A stretch of 53,519 nucleotides of DNA from CAITWF01 sp038231575 (GTDB lineage Bacteria > Verrucomicrobiota > Verrucomicrobiia > Opitutales > Opitutaceae): the NCBI GenBank assembly GCA_038231575.1, contig JBBRLB010000028.1:1-53519 (forward strand). Direction: 5' to 3'. The first letter of the stretch is position 1; each line of letters begins with the position of its first letter. The notes under the pieces were generated by a model. The model did no database searches and was not told the DNA's origin. It saw only the letters and a program-made list of their open reading frames with translations. Both the position numbers and the translations under genes were made by a program. Positions 1 to 8,032 of this stretch are shown here, one piece after another.

Positions 1-1243
1 CGAGGGCGGCGTGCTCCGCCGGCGTGAGCGCCGCGGCGAGCGGACGGGCGAGGGCGAAAAACTTTTCCGCCGCGTCGCGCTGACCGCGGGCCGTGGCGAT
101 TTCACCCGCGTGAAAGTAGAGCCGCGCATCCGCGGTGTGCTCCGCGATCGCGGCGCGCACTTCAACTTCCGCAGCGGCAAACTCACCGCTCGCCGCCAGC
201 GCCCAAGCGAGCGCGTCGTGCGTAAGCACATCGCGGCGATTCACCAGCTCCTCGCGCGCCAGCCGCACTGCCGTCGCCGCGCCTTCGTGTCGCGTCGCCA
301 GAAACAGCGCGAGTGTCCGCGGATCGCTCCCCCCGCCGCGCTCCACGAGTGCGCGCTCGACCGCGCGGGCGTCATTTTCGAGGCCGGCGGCGCGCAGCGC
401 GTCGGCAAGCCACCACTGATATTCGGGCAGCGGGTTGAGTTCCGCGGCGCGGCGCAGCAGCGCGACGGCTTCCCCGCTTTTGCCGGTTGCCAGCAGCACC
501 CGACCGCGGGCGAGCAGCGCCGGGGGAAAATCCGGTGCACGCTGCGCCGCGGTCTCCGCCGCGTGGCGCGCCGCATCAAGCCGTCCGGCCTGCAAATAAA
601 AGCCCGCGAGGCGGACCAGGGTCCACGCCGAGGTTTCCTCGTCGCGCGGACTCACCGCGCGCGCCGCAGCCTCCATCGCCACGATCGCCCCGCGCAGATC
701 GCCCTTGAGCCAGCGGAGCTGCGCGATGCGGCTGTCGGCTTCGACGCCGGGCTTGAGGTTCGCCATCCGTTGCAAGGCCTCGACCGCCGCCGTGAGTTTT
801 CCCTGCTCCATCAAGACATCACTCAACAGGCCCCAGTCTTCCGGCGCGCCGCGCTCACTCGCGAGACTCCGCGCGAGGGCCTCGGCCTCCTGAAAGCGAT
901 GCTCATTGTGAAAAATGTGGCCGCGGAGCAACCGCGTCTCCGCGCTCACCGCGAACTTCGCCTCGCTCAGGGCGACCGCTTTTTCGGCGAGGGTGTAGTA
1001 GCCGCCGTCGAGCGTGCGCCGCGCCTTCGCCACGAACGCCCAGCCCAATCGCTCGAAATCGGCCGCCGTCGCGCCCGCCACCTCCACTCGCGCTTGCCAG
1101 TGACGGATCTCCCGATCCTCGCTCGTCGCGCCCGCCTGCGCCGTCAGCACCAGCTCGCGGTCGAGATCAATCGCGGGTGCGGCGAAAGTCCCCAGCGCAC
1201 AGGCGAAAAACAGCGGGGCCAAACAGCGGGGTGCGTTGAACAT
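1..1243 (-). CDS. Secreted TPR-repeat protein, C-terminus cut by window edge
   Basis: The minus frame from the ATG at 1243 stays open to the left edge, so the 3' end is missing. The protein opens with a short hydrophobic segment (LAPLFFACALGTFAAPA) that looks like a signal peptide. After it come repeated helical pairs with alanine at TPR positions, for example EALQRMANLKPGVEADSRIA, AARHAAETAAQRAPDFPPAL and AVALLRRAAELNPLPEYQWW. This layout suggests an exported scaffold with stacked TPR units; the partner cannot be told. The long open plus-strand frame opposite it is arginine-rich and looks like a shadow. The family call is safe and the function is unknown. Confidence 0.75.
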   Translation of the reverse strand, partial: MFNAPRCLAPLFFACALGTFAAPAIDLDRELVLTAQAGATSEDREIRHWQARVEVAGATAADFERLGWAFVAKARRTLDGGYYTLAEKAVALSEAKFAVSAETRLLRGHIFHNEHRFQEAEALARSLASERGAPEDWGLLSDVLMEQGKLTAAVEALQRMANLKPGVEADSRIAQLRWLKGDLRGAIVAMEAAARAVSPRDEETSAWTLVRLAGFYLQAGRLDAARHAAETAAQRAPDFPPALLARGRVLLATGKSGEAVALLRRAAELNPLPEYQWWLADALRAAGLENDARAVERALVERGGGSDPRTLALFLATRHEGAATAVRLAREELVNRRDVLTHDALAWALAASGEFAAAEVEVRAAIAEHTADARLYFHAGEIATARGQRDAAEKFFALARPLAAALTPAEHAAL

Positions 1244-1390
1244 CGCCTGTAATTCGCGTCAGACCTCGCCCTGGACGCGCCCGGAAAGATTTCTCAAACT
1301 TTCTGCATCCGCGCGCGAGGGTTCGACGTATAGAGGGCCGATCCCGCATTTCTGGGTTGTGGAGTTCGCGTCGCCCTGAGCTTCACCGCC

Positions 1391-2536
1391 TCATGCGAAC
1401 ACCGTCCGCTCCAGAAACCAGTAGAGCCCGGCCGCCGACACGATTGCCGAGAGCGCGGGCACGCCGCGCGCCACAAATTTTTCGTTCTTCCGCAAGCGCC
1501 ACACGATCGGCAGCACGATCGCCGCGATCGCGATCTGGCCGACCTCGACGCCGGCGTTGAAGGTGAAGAGCGGCATCGCGATGCTCGTGCCATTGTCGCC
1601 CACGCCCAATTCGCGCAGAACGCTCGCGAAGCCGAAGCCGTGGATGAGTCCGAATGCAAATGTCAGCACCCAGCGGCCCTTTGGCTCCGCGCCGCGGCGC
1701 AGGAGATTTTCCACGCCGACGAACACGATGCTCGCCGCAATCGCCGGCTCGGTGATGCGGCTCGGGAGGTTGACGACATTGAGCGTGGCGAGGGCCAGCG
1801 TGATCGAGTGCGCCAGCGTGAAGCACGAGATGATCGCCACGATCGAGCGGAAGCTCCGGCACACGACGAGCAGCGCAAAGAGAAACAGCAAATGATCGTA
1901 ACCCGTCCAGATGTGCTCGACGCCGAGCTTCAGAAAACTCCAGGAGGTGGAGGGTTCGGAGCTGGGGCGCGTTGGCTCGGACGCGCCGCTCCGCCCGTCT
2001 GACCCTGCCGGCGCGTTCGAGATCACGCGCCCCACTTCGGTCAGCGGGATCTCCATCGTGTCGTCCGCTGCGCTCAGGAGTTTTTTCGCGACCGTCGTGC
2101 CGTTCGGCCCTCCGATAATCACGAATTCGCGGTGGCCGGGCGGAAGCTCGCCCAACTTCACGGCGCGCAAGATGATTTTGTCGGCGCCGATCGGCCGCAC
2201 GAAGAGCAGCCGGAAACTCACGTTGTCGCCGGGCAGCAACTCGACGCGGATTTCCGACGGCTTCAGTTTCTCGCCGCGCGCCGTCACGTCCCAGAGTTGC
2301 GGTGCGAGCCAGAGAAACTGCGGCTTCACAGCGTCGAATGCCTCCGGCGTCCACTTTTCCTTCGGTCGATCCTCGGGCTTGAGGAGCTGCTGCGCGTCGA
2401 CGGGCGCGAAGCCGATCACGAGTTCGAGCGTGTCGCCGAACATCTGCCCCTGCGCCATGCTGATGCCGACAACGTGCGCATGCCCGACGCCGCAAGCGAG
2501 AAGCCACGCCGCGAGGCACGCGCGAAAAAATTTCAT
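1391..2536 (-). CDS. HupE/UreJ-type membrane protein
   Basis: 381 residues from the ATG at 2536. The frame is open further upstream, but this start gives a clean signal peptide (MKFFRACLAAWLLACGVGHA). Residues about 25-180 form an extracytoplasmic beta-rich domain. The C-terminal half has about six membrane segments with the histidine pattern of HupE/UreJ_2 proteins: GVEHIWTGYDHLLFL, FTLAHSITL, EPAIAASIVFVGVENL and FGLIHGFGFASVL. HupE/UreJ relatives are proposed nickel/cobalt or hydrogenase-linked membrane proteins; the metal here is not determined. The next gene downstream of it on the map (DUF4198) belongs to another family often met in metal-uptake neighbourhoods, which weakly supports a transport role. 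Confidence 0.85.
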   Translation of the reverse strand: MKFFRACLAAWLLACGVGHAHVVGISMAQGQMFGDTLELVIGFAPVDAQQLLKPEDRPKEKWTPEAFDAVKPQFLWLAPQLWDVTARGEKLKPSEIRVELLPGDNVSFRLLFVRPIGADKIILRAVKLGELPPGHREFVIIGGPNGTTVAKKLLSAADDTMEIPLTEVGRVISNAPAGSDGRSGASEPTRPSSEPSTSWSFLKLGVEHIWTGYDHLLFLFALLVVCRSFRSIVAIISCFTLAHSITLALATLNVVNLPSRITEPAIAASIVFVGVENLLRRGAEPKGRWVLTFAFGLIHGFGFASVLRELGVGDNGTSIAMPLFTFNAGVEVGQIAIAAIVLPIVWRLRKNEKFVARGVPALSAIVSAAGLYWFLERTVFA

Positions 2537-2715
2537 CGCGCGACCGCCAGCAGCAGCACGGCATCGTCGGGGGCGGGCGTGGCGGGATTCATGCACGGGG
2601 AATTCATAACGACTCCGAGCCGGAGCCCACACGCAAAGAAAAATTCCCGCGAATAGAAAATAACGGTATCCGCGCACCGCCGGCCAGCGAAGAGATCGTC
2701 GTCTGGGCCGTGGCC

Positions 2716-2812
2716 GTAGGGCGAACGGTGGGGACGCCGTTGCTCCGAGCCAGCTTGAGTTCCAAAATGATTCGCCGCTCAAACTCAGGGCAACTCGGAG
2801 AGCCGTCCCTAC
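2716..2812. repeat. Imperfect palindromic intergenic repeat
   Basis: Between the DUF4198 and HupE-like genes the two ends of this stretch are inverted: GTAGGG at 2716-2721 pairs with CCCTAC at 2807-2812, and CTCCGAG at 2743-2749 pairs with CTCGGAG at 2794-2800. The outer and inner arms are separated by unequal spacers, so it is an imperfect, REP-like structure and not a clean terminator. Nothing else was recognised in the 297 bases 2537-2833. Confidence 0.45.
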
Positions 2813-2833
2813 CCCCGGCCGGAATTTAGCACC

Positions 2834-3622
2834 CTATTTCGCCTCGACCACCATCGTCGTGAAATCGCTTTCCCACTCGCGCTCCGGATGCACGACGCGA
2901 CGCAGATCCGTGCCGTGAATGAGCCAGGCACCGGTGGCATCGAGCAGCGCATGCGCCCGGCCCTGCGCATCAGTGACCGCTACGTGCTCGTTCTTCTCGC
3001 CCGCCGAAACATAGCCCACGTTGAATCCCGCCAGCGGTTTTCCATGGAGCAAGACGCGAACCGAGAGATCGTCACCCACCCGCAGCGTCGTCGGATCGCG
3101 TTCGGGAATGATTTCCAGCGACTGGGGGAGCGGCTCAGCCCAAGAGCGATCGTGGGCGGCGGGTTCGCCCACCCGCACAAACGTCTTCGTGTTTTTGACG
3201 TAGAGTTCGCGCCATTTGCGCGGCTCGGGCACTGCGGCCCATAGCGCGCGCAGCGCGGCCCCCGCGTGGATTTCCGTAAAGTAGAGTTCGATCTTGTCGG
3301 CCGCGAGATCGAGCAGGCGCGGTTTCAATTCCACGCCGATCACCGCGATACCCGCATTCGGCAGCGTGACGGGGAGTTGCATCGTCTTCTCTCCGGCCAC
3401 CGGCGCTCCCAGCTTGACCCCTTCGCCAGCCACGCGCCCGCCCGCGAACTTAATGCGCTCCGGTTTGATGGCGGTCTCAGGCCCTTTGAAGCCATCGGCG
3501 CTCGTCATCTCGAGCAGAACCGTCGCGCCCACCGGCACGGAAAATTTCGCCGGCTGGAGCCACGTGTCGTGGGCGCGGGCCGTCAGCGCACAAAGTCCCA
3601 GCAGGAAGATTCGACGCATCAT
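2834..3622 (-). CDS. DUF4198 domain-containing secreted protein
   Basis: 262 residues with a short signal peptide (MMRRIFLLGLCALTARA) followed by HDTWLQP, the hallmark opening of mature DUF4198 proteins. The body is a two-lobed beta protein: an N-terminal lobe ending near LYFTEIHAGAALRALW and a C-terminal Ig-like lobe with SLEIIPERDPTTLRVGDDLSVRVLLHGKPLAGFNV. The family is periplasmic and often found beside TonB receptors or nickel/cobalt transport genes; its biochemical role is not established. It lies on the same strand as prmA (19 bases after prmA's stop) and before the HupE-like gene, so the two envelope genes may be co-expressed. Confidence 0.85.
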   Translation of the reverse strand: MMRRIFLLGLCALTARAHDTWLQPAKFSVPVGATVLLEMTSADGFKGPETAIKPERIKFAGGRVAGEGVKLGAPVAGEKTMQLPVTLPNAGIAVIGVELKPRLLDLAADKIELYFTEIHAGAALRALWAAVPEPRKWRELYVKNTKTFVRVGEPAAHDRSWAEPLPQSLEIIPERDPTTLRVGDDLSVRVLLHGKPLAGFNVGYVSAGEKNEHVAVTDAQGRAHALLDATGAWLIHGTDLRRVVHPEREWESDFTTMVVEAK

Positions 3623-3641
3623 GCCGGGGAGTCAGCTGAAC

Positions 3642-4547
3642 TCAGGACGGTCGCACAAGCAGAACGTCGCTCCACTCGCCCATCACGCGAAACTCCATCG
3701 CCCAAGCCGGCACCACCGCCGCGAACGCCGCACGCACCTGTGCGTTTTCGTGGGCGAGGATGCCGCTGAGCACGAGCGAACCACCGGGCGCCACCGCGCC
3801 AGTGAGCTCGCGCGCGAAGCGCATCAGCACGTCCGCCTGGATGTTCGCGAGCACGACGTCCGCCTGCTCCCCCACCAATCCGCCCACGAGATCGCCGGTA
3901 ATAAATTTCACGCGACCCGCGAGCCCGTTGAGCGAGGCGTTTTCCTCGCTCACGCGCACCGCCTCGGAATCGTTGTCGAAGCCGCTGATGGCGCCGAAGC
4001 CGAGCAACGCCGCCGATAGCGCGAGAATCCCCGAACCACACCCCGCATCAATCAGGCGCAAATTTTCACCCGCCCCTGACCGCTTGCCCTCGTCCCTTTT
4101 TGCGGCGAGCGCGACCAGCCGCTCGACGCACAGCCGCGTCGTCTCGTGGTTGCCCGTGCCAAACGCGAGCCCCGGATCGAGCCAGAGCACGGCGTCGCCC
4201 GGCGGCAGCGCAAACGTCGCCCGCTCCCACACCGGCACCCAGTGCAGCCGGCCGAACTGCCACGCGTGAAAATGCGCCTTGTAGCTGTCGCGCCAGTCGG
4301 CGTCCGCCAGCACGCGGCTCACCACCTCGCCCGTGGGCGCAACACCCGCCACCGCGAGCAGCGGCGCGATCGCGTCCCATTGCGCCCGGGCCTCGCGCTC
4401 GTCGGCGCAAATCCCCGCGACCCACGCCTGTTTCACGATCACGTCCTCGAGCACATTCCAGTTTTCGCACGCCTGCTCGAGCAGCACATCGTTCGCCGCG
4501 TCCGCGGCCGCCGCCGGAATTTCCACCTTGATCTCGTGCAATGCCAT
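3642..4547 (-). CDS. prmA: Ribosomal protein L11 methyltransferase
   Basis: 301 residues, normal for PrmA. It uses S-adenosylmethionine to methylate lysines and the N-terminus of ribosomal protein L11 in the cytoplasm. The family signature DPGLAFGTGNHETT is at residues 124-137, the SAM-binding glycine loop DAGCGSG at 167-173, an acidic residue at the end of strand 2 (FDND, about 190-193) and the NIQADVL motif at 235-241. The frame runs open to 4709, but the ATG at 4547 gives the usual MALHEIKVEIP N-terminus. The start faces that of the ApbE gene across 110 bases, which must hold both promoters. Confidence 0.93.
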   Translation of the reverse strand: MALHEIKVEIPAAAADAANDVLLEQACENWNVLEDVIVKQAWVAGICADEREARAQWDAIAPLLAVAGVAPTGEVVSRVLADADWRDSYKAHFHAWQFGRLHWVPVWERATFALPPGDAVLWLDPGLAFGTGNHETTRLCVERLVALAAKRDEGKRSGAGENLRLIDAGCGSGILALSAALLGFGAISGFDNDSEAVRVSEENASLNGLAGRVKFITGDLVGGLVGEQADVVLANIQADVLMRFARELTGAVAPGGSLVLSGILAHENAQVRAAFAAVVPAWAMEFRVMGEWSDVLLVRPS

Positions 4548-4657
4548 GCGCCCAAAGTTCGCGCTCGCTGGCGGCGACGCAAGTCGTGAGCGCGGCCGCG
4601 CGTTTCCGCTGGAACTTCCCCAGCGCACCTGCGTCAACTTCCCCGCCCACCGCCCGC

Positions 4658-6169
4658 ATGAACTTTCCCCGGCGCTCGCCTCTCCCCCGTTGGTTTGCCC
4701 GTGTTTCACCCGGCTTGCTGGCGCTCGGCGCCGGCGATCAAGCGCCCGCGGCTACGCTCCTTCCGACACCTGCCGCCTCCGCCCGCCACGAAAACGACGC
4801 CCCCGCCGGTTTCGGCTTCGCCTACGACGGCGTGCTCGGGACTTCGCTGGACGTGCAATTCCATGCACCCAGCGCGCGCGACGCCCGCGAAGGCGAACAA
4901 CGCATCCTCGCCGAAATCGACCGGCTCGAAAAAATTCTCAGCCGGCGCGATCCCGCGAGTGAGTTCAACCGGCTGCGCGCGGGCGGCCCCGTCGAATCGC
5001 CCGAGCTCGCCGAGGTGCTCGCCGCTTACGAACTTTGGGCGGCGCGCACCCACGGTGCACTGCACGTCAATCTCGCCGGCGTCGCCGCGTTGTGGCGCCT
5101 TGCCGCGCGCACCGGTCGCGCGCCCGCCGCCGCCACGCTCGCCGCCGCGTTCGCCACCCCGCGGGCCTTCGCGATCGATGCGCTCGGCAAGGCGGCCATC
5201 ATCGATCGCGCGGTCGCGGTCGCGCGCGCGTTTGCGCCGGCCGGCCTGCTGAATCTCGGCGGCGATCTGCGCGCGTGGGGCGACCGTCCGTGGATGATCG
5301 CCGTGGCGAATCCCTTTGATGCTGCCGACAACGCGCCGCCGCTCGCGCAGTTTCCGCTCCGCAACGCCGCCGTCGCCACCAGCGGCGGCTACGCGCGTAA
5401 TTTCAGCGTCGGCGCGCAACGCTACTCCCATCTTATCGATCCGCGCACGCAACGTCCGCTCGCCGTCGATCGCGCGGCGACCGTGGTCGCGGCCGATTGC
5501 ATCACCGCCAACGCGCTCGCGACCGCGCTTTGCGTGCTCGACGTCGCCGAGGCCGTGCCGCTCGCGCGCGCCTTCGCGCTCGATCACCTGCGGATCGGTG
5601 CAGCGGATGACTGGCGCGCGTCGCGTGGGTTCGGTGCCGTCGGGCCCCTCGCGCCGGTCACGCCGGTGAAATTCACCGATGAGACGCCAACCCGCGACGC
5701 CGCCGCTGCGCCCGAGGGCGCGTGGCCCGCGAACTTTCAAGTTTCCATCCAAGTTTCACTCAAGACGCCGGGGGGCCAGCGCGCGAAACGTCCCTATGTC
5801 GCCGTGTGGATTGAGGACTCCAACCACCAACTGGTCCGCACGCTCACCGTCTGGGGCACTGGCAAGTATCAGCCGGATCTCACGAAATGGTGGCGGGCGA
5901 TCGGCGGCAGCCGGGTCGGCGCCACATCGGTCTCACGCGCCACGCGTTTCCCCGGCGCTTACTCCGTCATGTGGGATGGACGCAACAGCCGCGGCCAACC
6001 CGTGCCACAGGGCGACTACACGATCTTCGTCGAGATCAACCGCGAGCACGGCCACCACGTCTGGGAATCAGCGACGGTCACGTGTGGTGGCGAGGCGGCG
6101 GCGGCGGAGTTGCGCGACACCGCCGAATCCGACGCGGGCGCGATCGCCTACGGGCCGCGCGGTGGCTGA
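4658..6169 (+). CDS. apbE: FAD:protein FMN transferase fused to a DUF2271 domain
   Basis: 503 residues from ATG 4658. Residues about 55-310 are ApbE, which attaches FMN covalently to threonine/serine of target flavoproteins outside the cytoplasm. Visible motifs are GTSLDVQFHA (61-70), AIDALGKAAIIDRAV (172-186), LLNLGGDLRAWG (197-208) and ATSGGYARNF with YSHLIDPRTQRPL (240-268). Residues about 355-475 are a DUF2271 domain (RPYVAVWIEDSNHQLVRTL, GAYSVMWDGRNSRGQPV, GDYTIFVEINREHG), a fusion seen in other bacteria. The final motif reads ITANALATAL (282-291) where the family usually has ADALATA, so the metal-ligand Asp is Asn285. No lipobox cysteine is seen in the N-terminus, and the export signal is weak. 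Confidence 0.88.
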   Translation: MNFPRRSPLPRWFARVSPGLLALGAGDQAPAATLLPTPAASARHENDAPAGFGFAYDGVLGTSLDVQFHAPSARDAREGEQRILAEIDRLEKILSRRDPASEFNRLRAGGPVESPELAEVLAAYELWAARTHGALHVNLAGVAALWRLAARTGRAPAAATLAAAFATPRAFAIDALGKAAIIDRAVAVARAFAPAGLLNLGGDLRAWGDRPWMIAVANPFDAADNAPPLAQFPLRNAAVATSGGYARNFSVGAQRYSHLIDPRTQRPLAVDRAATVVAADCITANALATALCVLDVAEAVPLARAFALDHLRIGAADDWRASRGFGAVGPLAPVTPVKFTDETPTRDAAAAPEGAWPANFQVSIQVSLKTPGGQRAKRPYVAVWIEDSNHQLVRTLTVWGTGKYQPDLTKWWRAIGGSRVGATSVSRATRFPGAYSVMWDGRNSRGQPVPQGDYTIFVEINREHGHHVWESATVTCGGEAAAAELRDTAESDAGAIAYGPRGG

Positions 6170-6182
6170 GCGAGCGCGATCG

Positions 6183-6683
6183 TCAGGAAGCCTGCGCCGT
6201 GCGCAGCAGATTGCACGGCAGGTTGAATCCGGCGCCTTGACCCGAGGCCGCCGTGGAAAATTTTTCGGCTTCGACGAGCATCTCGCGGAGCTGGCCGGCC
6301 TCCGGGAATTTCTTCGCGCAGCATTGCGCGCCGTAGCGCAGCGCGTCGGCCAGGCTGGCCGCGTCATCTTCCGCCGACAGCATCACGACCGACATGCCCG
6401 CCAGCCGATCTTGGAGTCGAATCCAGCGCAGCACATCCAGTCCGCACATGCCCGGCGACGTCAGATCGAGAAAGCACAGCAGCGGCGGCGGCGCGCCTTT
6501 CAGCACGGAGAACAGCGCGTCGATCATCTTGTCGCCATTCGAAAAGAACCGGCAGGGATTTTTCACCCCCGCCTCGCGCAACGCCTGCAGGACGAACGCC
6601 CGGTCGACCTGATCGTCGTCGACCGCGAAGATGGCACGATCGCAGATGGGCGGGCCGAAGTTGCTTTCGAAGGAGAAGTGCAA
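6183..6683 (-). CDS. Single-domain response regulator (receiver only)
   Basis: 166 residues forming one CheY-like receiver and no output domain. The acidic pocket is VDDD (21-24), the phospho-acceptor is D73 in CFLDLTSPGM, the conserved Ser/Thr is S103 in VVMLSAEDD and the lysine is K124 or K125 in CAKKFPE. The acceptor loop reads DLTSPGM, close to the usual DLxMPxM. No kinase gene lies beside it. Such Rcp1/CheY-like proteins act as phosphorelay intermediates or by protein-protein contact; the partner cannot be named from the sequence. It lies 67 bases beyond the stop of the ferritin-like gene on the same strand. Confidence 0.85.
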   Translation of the reverse strand: MHFSFESNFGPPICDRAIFAVDDDQVDRAFVLQALREAGVKNPCRFFSNGDKMIDALFSVLKGAPPPLLCFLDLTSPGMCGLDVLRWIRLQDRLAGMSVVMLSAEDDAASLADALRYGAQCCAKKFPEAGQLREMLVEAEKFSTAASGQGAGFNLPCNLLRTAQAS

Positions 6684-6750
6684 GGGAGAAGGTGTGGCGG
6701 ACCGAACCGCCGCGAAGCTTGACCACGATTGGTTGGACCGGGTCCGCGGC

Positions 6751-7206
6751 TCAGTCTTCGAGCGTCGGATTGTCGATGCCGAGCGCCTCGGCGAGATCCG
6801 TGAGATGCTCCTGCTCCTCGGCGATGATTTTCCGCAGCACTTCGCCGAGCGCGAATTCGCCCATCGCGTCCGCCTGCCGGATGCGTTTGCGATAGTTGAG
6901 GATCGTTACCCGTTCGTTCTCCAAGTCGAAGCGCAGCATGTCATCCGGCTTGTCGGACATCTTCACCGGGTTCGGCTTCGTCACCGGCGTCCCGTTGAAG
7001 TAATCGATCTGCTTCGCGATTTGCAGGGCATGACTCAACTCCTCGCCGGCGTGCTTCTTCAACTCCCCCGCGATGTGCTGATACTTGGCGCCCTTCATCG
7101 TCTGGCTGTAGACGACGTAGGCGATGACGGCCTGGTATTCGCGCGCGAGATCCTCGTTGAGCAGGCGAATCATTTCTTTGCGGGAGATCGGGTGGGTTTT
7201 TTTCAT
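6751..7206 (-). CDS. Bacterioferritin/ferritin-like diiron protein
   Basis: 151 residues, a four-helix ferritin-like fold. Di-iron ligand motifs are present: a glutamate in the first helix (AREYQAVIAY), EELSH at 55-59, ENE at about 96-98 and EEQEH at 130-134, giving two ExxH pairs. Relatives bind iron or oxidise Fe(II) and protect against peroxide. The family could be a bacterioferritin or a Dps-like diiron protein; the length and motifs favour the bacterioferritin side, although the haem-binding methionine was not assigned. The frame is open far upstream (to 7917), but the ATG at 7206 gives MKKTHPISRKEMIRLLNEDL, a normal start. Confidence 0.85.
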   Translation of the reverse strand: MKKTHPISRKEMIRLLNEDLAREYQAVIAYVVYSQTMKGAKYQHIAGELKKHAGEELSHALQIAKQIDYFNGTPVTKPNPVKMSDKPDDMLRFDLENERVTILNYRKRIRQADAMGEFALGEVLRKIIAEEQEHLTDLAEALGIDNPTLED

Positions 7207-7253
7207 GGGCGGAACGGTGGTTGCAGGGGGAGGTCGTGCCTTTAGCTCCGACC

Positions 7254-7856
7254 GCCAATTCCGGCCGTGGTTCGTCCTCCCGGATGGGGCGACCACCCGA
7301 TTACCTCGGGCGGATCGGGCGAGCACGGCGGGCGGCGGCTTGGGCTCCTCGAATCGCAACTCGACCGCATGCTCGCGGCCGGCGTTCACGAGCGGGAGGG
7401 CGTCGCCCGCCTGCGCTTGACCGTCGACGGAGAAGCCCTCGAGCTCCGCCGAGTTTTCCGGGCGCCGGGGCTCATTGCCCGGCATATCACCGCGAGCACT
7501 CCTCCGACCGTTGCGCCGATTCCGGCCATGATTGGCCGTCCTTCCCAACGGAAGGTTTCGGCGCCCGGATTTAGCAGCAAAATCAACGCCGTCCCGCTGA
7601 GGGCACCCCGCGCAGCCAAGAGCAGGCTTGTGGCTGCTGAGCCCGGTTTCAGCCCGGCTCGAACGGCCGCCTCCGTCGCGACCGTGGAGGAGGCGCTCCG
7701 GCCGAGTCCGAAAATAAAACCCACGCACATCACCGCAGCGCTTATGTCCCAGCGCGTCCCCGCACCATGCTCGGCGAACGACGCATCGGCGCATCACCAC
7801 GCGGAGCCCAGCCACGCCGGCGCGAAAATCTCCCGCCGGATGCGTTTCGCCATCAT
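7254..7856 (-). pseudogene. Decayed small membrane-protein gene
   Basis: Three coding-like pieces lie in a row on the minus strand. First, ATG 7856 encodes MMAKRIRREIFAPAWLGSAW and stops at a TGA (7794-7796). In the same frame beyond that stop the reading continues as ASFAEHGAGTRWDISAAV and two hydrophobic segments (VMCVGFIFGLG, ALSGTALILLL). Near 7455-7475 the coding-like signal, judged by G/C-ending codons, moves to another frame (ENSAELEGFSVDGQAQAG, REHAVELRFEEPKPP), which has no stop of its own before the ferritin start. One in-frame stop plus one frameshift suggests a broken gene. The family is not recognised. Alternatively only chance open frames remain here. Confidence 0.4.
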
Positions 7857-8032
7857 GGTAATTTCGCCTTCGCCTGCGCCGGTGAAACGACTCCCGCCTG
7901 CGGGCCACCCTGAGCAACGCCCACCCGCAATTTCTTCGACTGCGCCCAGCCGGTCGGGATCGGTTGCTGTGATTCCAGCGGCAGCAGACCCTGCATCGCG
8001 CACCAGAGCCGCGGGAGCCGCTTCAATTTCAC
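7853..8032 (-). CDS. Possible 59-residue micro-ORF coupled to creD
   Basis: A GTG at 8032 overlaps the creD stop in the arrangement GTGA, and the ORF ends with ATGA overlapping the ATG of the decayed gene at 7856. The peptide (KLKRLPRLWCAMQGLLPLES at its start, SPAQAKAKLP at its end) has mainly G/C-ending codons, like its neighbours. The two four-base overlaps would suit translational coupling in a creBCD transcript. No family is recognised and no membrane segment is clear. It may be chance, since GTGA overlaps are common in GC-rich DNA. Confidence 0.3.
   Translation of the reverse strand: MKLKRLPRLWCAMQGLLPLESQQPIPTGWAQSKKLRVGVAQGGPQAGVVSPAQAKAKLP

Noticed and set aside
11..1252. 413-residue plus-strand open frame at the left edge.
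   Set aside because: It is arginine-rich and lies opposite a minus-strand TPR protein with a signal peptide and normal repeats, so it is a GC-driven shadow.
7794..7796. The in-frame TGA as a selenocysteine codon.
   Set aside because: No SECIS-like hairpin was seen directly after it and the downstream part is also frameshifted, so decay is the simpler reading.
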